Below the pieces are notes generated by a model. That model was not told the DNA's origin and made no database searches. It was given only the letters and a program-made list of their open reading frames with translations. 7,890 bases of DNA from contig CAIKJM010000283.1 of NCBI GenBank assembly GCA_903827735.1, positions 1 to 7,890 on the forward strand. Reading direction: 5' to 3'. A program made the position numbers and the translations under genes. Every line of letters starts with the position of its first letter. The first letter of the stretch is position 1. This document shows, in pieces, positions 5,085 to 7,890 of the stretch. Origin of the DNA: an uncultured Rhodanobacter sp. (GTDB lineage: Bacteria > Pseudomonadota > Gammaproteobacteria > Xanthomonadales > Rhodanobacteraceae).

Positions 5085-6344
5085 ATGCAGGCCCATCACT
5101 CCCCGTGCCACATGCCAGACGCCTCCTACGCCCCCTCTGTTTCCCATGCGAGCGCCGAGCCACGCCGTTTCAGCGTGATCGGGCCGATTCTCAGCACGGT
5201 GGCATTTACCTTTTTCACCTACCTCACCATTGGACTGTCGCTGGCGGTGCTGCCCGGTTTCGTGCACAGCACGCTGGGTTTTGGCGCAGTCGTGGCCGGG
5301 CTGTCGATCAGCATGCAGTACGTGGCTACGCTAGCCAGCCGCGCCCGCGCGGGGCACATGGCCGACACCCTGGGACCGAAACGGGCGGTTCTGACGGGTC
5401 TGGTGATGTGTGGCGTCAGTGGACTGCTGCTGATGCTCGGTGCGCTGGCGGCGGCCATTCCGGCGCTGAGCCTGAGCCTGATTCTCGTTGCAAGACTTGC
5501 CCTCGGCTGCGCTGAAAGTTGCGTCGGCACCGGCGCCATCGCTTGGGGCATGGGTCAGGTCGGGCATCAGCATACGGCGCGGATCATCTCTTGGAACGGC
5601 GTGGCGACGTACGGTGCCATCGCTGCCGGCGCCCCGCTCGGCGTGCTGATCGCGCACAGCTTCGGATTTGCCGCCATCGGCGCGATATCGCTGATGATGA
5701 TGGTGATCGCTTTTCCGCTGGCCCGACGCAAGCGGGCCACCGCGGTTGCCGTGGGTGAGCGCTCGTCGATTCGCAGCGTGGCCGCGCGCGTGGTGCCGCA
5801 TGGCTTCGGCTTGGCGCTGGGCTCGCTCGGCTTCGGCTGCATCGCCACCTTCATCACCCTGCTCTACGTCGTGCACGGCTGGACCGGCGCTGCTCTGACG
5901 CTGAGTATCTTCGGCGTGATGTTCGTCGGCACGCGCTTCGTGTTCGGCAAGATGATCAACCGCGTCGGCGGCTATCGCGTGGCGATGGCGTCGTTCGCGG
6001 TCGAGGCGATCGGCCTGGCCACGCTCTGGCTGGCCAGCGACATGCTCCTGGCAGCCGTGGGCGCGGCGGTGGCGGGAATGGGGTTTTCGTTGGTATTTCC
6101 GGCCCTTGGGGTGGAAGCCGTCAACCGCGTGCCGGAGAACAGCCGAGGCGCCGCCATCGGCGTGTTTTCGGGCTTTCTCGATGTCGCCATGGTCGCAGTC
6201 GGACCGCTCGGTGGTTGGATCGCGTCGGGCATGGGCTTCAGCAGCGTCTACGGCTTCGCCGCGCTCGCTGCTGTACTGGCGATCGCGCTGACCTTGATCT
6301 TGAAGAACCGCGCCGAACGTTCGCCGGACGTATCCCGCGGCTGA
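5085..6344 (+). CDS. yhhS: MFS transporter, YhhS family (UPF0226)
   Basis: The 419-residue protein has about 12 hydrophobic segments and closely follows E. coli YhhS by recalled landmarks. These are the first helix with TYLTIGLSLAVLPGFVH, the loop 2-3 MFS motif RAGHMADTLGPKR (88-100), the ISWNGVATYGAIAAGAPLGV block in helix 5, GFGCIATFITLLYVVHGW near helix 7, and GFSLVFPALGVEAV late in the protein. YhhS-family members are inner-membrane proton-coupled exporters, with reports of drug, arabinose or herbicide export depending on the organism; the substrate here is unknown. The N-terminal 26 residues before the first helix are polar and poorly conserved in feel. The ATG at 5085 has only a weak ribosome binding site, and an in-frame ATG at 5112 would also precede the first helix, so the start is uncertain. 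It is divergent from the aldo/keto reductase gene, a pairing that may reflect shared control. Confidence 0.9.
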   Translation: MQAHHSPCHMPDASYAPSVSHASAEPRRFSVIGPILSTVAFTFFTYLTIGLSLAVLPGFVHSTLGFGAVVAGLSISMQYVATLASRARAGHMADTLGPKRAVLTGLVMCGVSGLLLMLGALAAAIPALSLSLILVARLALGCAESCVGTGAIAWGMGQVGHQHTARIISWNGVATYGAIAAGAPLGVLIAHSFGFAAIGAISLMMMVIAFPLARRKRATAVAVGERSSIRSVAARVVPHGFGLALGSLGFGCIATFITLLYVVHGWTGAALTLSIFGVMFVGTRFVFGKMINRVGGYRVAMASFAVEAIGLATLWLASDMLLAAVGAAVAGMGFSLVFPALGVEAVNRVPENSRGAAIGVFSGFLDVAMVAVGPLGGWIASGMGFSSVYGFAALAAVLAIALTLILKNRAERSPDVSRG

Positions 6345-6477
6345 GCGTTTCATCCGTACCGTCACTCACGCCGTGCCGATCAGAGGTACAGCGACGGCTC
6401 ACATCGCGAGCGCGCTGCCGTCTTCACTCCACAGGTCGACGAAATACGCTTTAATACGCGCAGCAAACTTGATGTGG
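6345..6477. other. Intergenic leader before the HD-GYP gene
   Basis: This 133-bp gap follows the MFS transporter stop. The frame of the HD-GYP gene is open upstream to a GTG at 6373, but the codons after about 6430 are less GC-ended than in the genes and the predicted residues show no domain character, so I treat it as leader. An AT-rich stretch with TTTAAT (6450-6455) is the best -10-like hexamer, but I find no good -35 box at the right distance. No clear terminator for the transporter gene is visible. Confidence 0.35.
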
Positions 6478-7752
6478 ATGGTGCAACGCGTGGCCTCTGA
6501 GATTGAAGAGCGGCGCATGGACGTAGCCGATTTGGAAATTGGTATGTTCGTGTGTCGGCTGGACCGGCCCTGGGAAGAAACCTCTTACCCGTTGCAGGGC
6601 GTGGAATTGTTGACCGAGGAGGACCTCGTCACGATTCGTGAGCTGTGTGAATACGTTTATATCGACGCACGCCGCCAGATCTCGCTGGACCGCCCCACCG
6701 CGTTGACCCGCACGCGGCTCGACGAATCGCGCTTCGATGGCTCGATCAAATACGAAGACAAGGCGGCCGTTGAAGAGGAAGCGCCGCGCGCCCGCGACGC
6801 GTTCAACAACGCCACCGCAATGGTCGACCGCATCTTCGAAGACGTCACCAGCGGCCGCGAATTGTCAGTGGAACACGTCGAGAATGCCGTGCGTCCGCTG
6901 GTGGCCAGCGTCTTGCGCAGCGCGGATGCGTTTTTCTGGATCGAAGGCCTGAAAGGTCACGACAGCTATTCCTACAGCCACGCCATCGGCTGCAGCGCCC
7001 TGGCCGCGGCGTTCGGCCGCCACATGGGGTTTGCCGAAGAGACCATCATCAGCCTGGCTGCCGGCGGCCTGCTGATGGATATTGGCAAGACCCAGTTGCC
7101 GCAGTCCCTGCTGCAGGGCACGGGCAAGCTGACCCCGGCCAAATGGACCAAGCTGCAGTCCCACGTGGCACGCGGGGTGAAAATCGTTGAAGACTCAGGC
7201 ATCACCGATCAGGACGTGCTCGACATCGTGCGTACGCATCACGAGCGCGTGGACGGCAGCGGCTATCCGGACGGCCTGGTCGGCGACGTCATCCCGATCA
7301 CCGGGCGCATGCTTGCGATCATCGACGCCTACGACGCGATGATCAGCCCGCGGCCGTATCGTGCGGCCATCTCTCGCCACCAGGCGCTGCGCCAGATCTA
7401 CGCCGGACGCGACACGCTGTTCCAGACCGAACTGGTCGAGCAGTTCCAGGTGTGTCTGGGCGTGTACCCCACCGGCTCACTGGTCGAGCTGAGCACGGGC
7501 GAGGTCGCCGTGGTAATGGCACAGAACCAGGTCCGCCGCCTGCGCCCCAAGGTGGTCATCCTCACCGACGCGGAGAAACAGCCGGTGAACGATTTTCGCC
7601 AGCTCGATCTGATGAATCAGGGTGACGTGGTGAAGCCTTCATCGAAGGACAAGAAAAAGGTTCCAAGCACCGTCACGCGCGTCATCGACATCGTGCGCAG
7701 CCTGACCTCCGGCGATTACGGCATCAACGCCGCCGAGTTGTTTCTGCACTGA
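6478..7752 (+). CDS. DUF3391/HD-GYP domain protein with degenerate HD motif
   Basis: The protein is 424 residues from the ATG at 6478. It begins with a DUF3391 domain, whose hallmark is V-x-DLEIGMFVCRLDRPWEE...YPLQG (about 16-41), followed by an acidic helical linker and an HD-GYP domain (about 160-345). HD-GYP enzymes normally hydrolyse cyclic di-GMP at a two- or three-metal centre. Visible ligand-type residues are His168, Asp201, His229, His254-His255 and Asp283, and the GYP signature HHERVDGSGYP (254-264) is intact. However, the first residue of the HD pair is Met200 (MDIGK), so one metal ligand is missing and hydrolysis may be lost or reduced. A lysine-rich segment and a C-terminal tail follow. 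It is probably cytoplasmic. The start is uncertain: an ATG at 6517 has GAAGAG 6 bp upstream and would still include all of DUF3391 apart from 13 residues of lead-in. The next gene starts 16 bp downstream, suggesting one transcript. Confidence 0.9.
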   Translation: MVQRVASEIEERRMDVADLEIGMFVCRLDRPWEETSYPLQGVELLTEEDLVTIRELCEYVYIDARRQISLDRPTALTRTRLDESRFDGSIKYEDKAAVEEEAPRARDAFNNATAMVDRIFEDVTSGRELSVEHVENAVRPLVASVLRSADAFFWIEGLKGHDSYSYSHAIGCSALAAAFGRHMGFAEETIISLAAGGLLMDIGKTQLPQSLLQGTGKLTPAKWTKLQSHVARGVKIVEDSGITDQDVLDIVRTHHERVDGSGYPDGLVGDVIPITGRMLAIIDAYDAMISPRPYRAAISRHQALRQIYAGRDTLFQTELVEQFQVCLGVYPTGSLVELSTGEVAVVMAQNQVRRLRPKVVILTDAEKQPVNDFRQLDLMNQGDVVKPSSKDKKKVPSTVTRVIDIVRSLTSGDYGINAAELFLH

Positions 7753-7768
7753 TGAGGATTCCCGAGCG

Positions 7769-7890
7769 ATGATGAATCGGGAGCCCCTCTTTGCAGCGAT
7801 CCAGACGCAGGTAGAACTAGCCGCGGCCGAAGCGAGCAGCTTCGCCGTAGTCGTCGTGCGGGTGCGCGGGCTGCGCGACATCGCGCTGCG
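7769..7890 (+). CDS. Probable GGDEF-domain protein, N-terminal fragment
   Basis: The frame opens at ATG 7769 (a second ATG follows at 7772) and runs off the window after 40 codons. GAGGA at 7754-7758 is a ribosome binding site, about 10 bp before the first ATG. The visible residues include a predicted helix EPLFAAIQTQVELAAAEA and then a beta strand FAVVVVRVRGLRDIALR. This strand resembles the first strand and helix of GGDEF (diguanylate cyclase) domains, where 'F-x-L-x-x-x-x-x-x-x-L-R-x-I' leads to the nucleotide site. The GG(D/E)EF motif itself is beyond the window, so this is inference strengthened by the HD-GYP gene 16 bp upstream. GGDEF domains make c-di-GMP from two GTP, or act as sensors when degenerate; an additional EAL domain cannot be excluded. 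Confidence 0.5.
   Translation, partial: MMNREPLFAAIQTQVELAAAEASSFAVVVVRVRGLRDIAL

Noticed and set aside
5331..6365. 344-codon minus-strand frame opposite the MFS transporter
   Set aside because: The product is rich in His, Arg, Asp and Ala in the pattern expected from reading hydrophobic codons backwards, and has no domain character.
6373..6477. Upstream extension of the HD-GYP protein to the GTG at 6373
   Set aside because: The 35 extra residues have no conserved features, codon use becomes less typical, and DUF3391 proteins usually begin a few residues before the V-x-DLxxGM block.

Overview
The window is GC-rich bacterial DNA with short intergenic gaps and strongly G/C-ended codons. The gene families (YhhS-type MFS exporter, DUF3391/HD-GYP protein next to a probable GGDEF gene, DUF2256 protein, FAD/DAO oxidoreductase) fit a gammaproteobacterium, most likely of the Xanthomonadales (Rhodanobacter/Dyella/Xanthomonas-like). 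That placement is inference from family resemblance; there is no rRNA or other marker here. I see no tRNA, rRNA, CRISPR array, insertion sequence, integrase or phage gene, so this looks like ordinary chromosome.

Layout. Positions 1-481 (+) hold the C-terminal part of a siderophore-interacting flavoprotein (ferric-siderophore reductase). A 138-bp gap with a perfect tandem 11-bp repeat and a perfect short inverted repeat follows. Then comes a plus-strand run: an FAD-dependent DAO-family oxidoreductase (620-1834), two consecutive small four-helix membrane proteins of 126 residues each (1886-2266, DUF4345-like; 2323-2703, unnamed family), and a predicted lipoprotein alpha/beta hydrolase (2783-3574). 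Two minus-strand genes converge on it: a 52-residue DUF2256 zinc-ribbon protein (3599-3757) and an aldo/keto reductase (3846-4877). The aldo/keto reductase is divergent from a YhhS-family MFS transporter (5085-6344, +) across a 207-bp region containing nested palindromes. The right end (6478-7890, +) is a probable cyclic-di-GMP pair: a DUF3391/HD-GYP protein whose HD motif reads Met-Asp, and 16 bp later the start of a probable GGDEF protein cut by the window end.

How the genes fit together. Most of the window is unrelated housekeeping and accessory metabolism: iron release from siderophores, small-molecule redox, efflux and envelope hydrolysis. The only tight functional pairing is the HD-GYP/GGDEF-like pair. 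The altered HD motif suggests that the first protein may bind or sense c-di-GMP, or act through protein contacts, instead of cleaving it. I do not see a convincing wholly new multi-gene system. The best leads are the degenerate HD-GYP protein, the tandem 11-bp repeat and the structured divergent promoter region. No gap between genes exceeds 300 bases.
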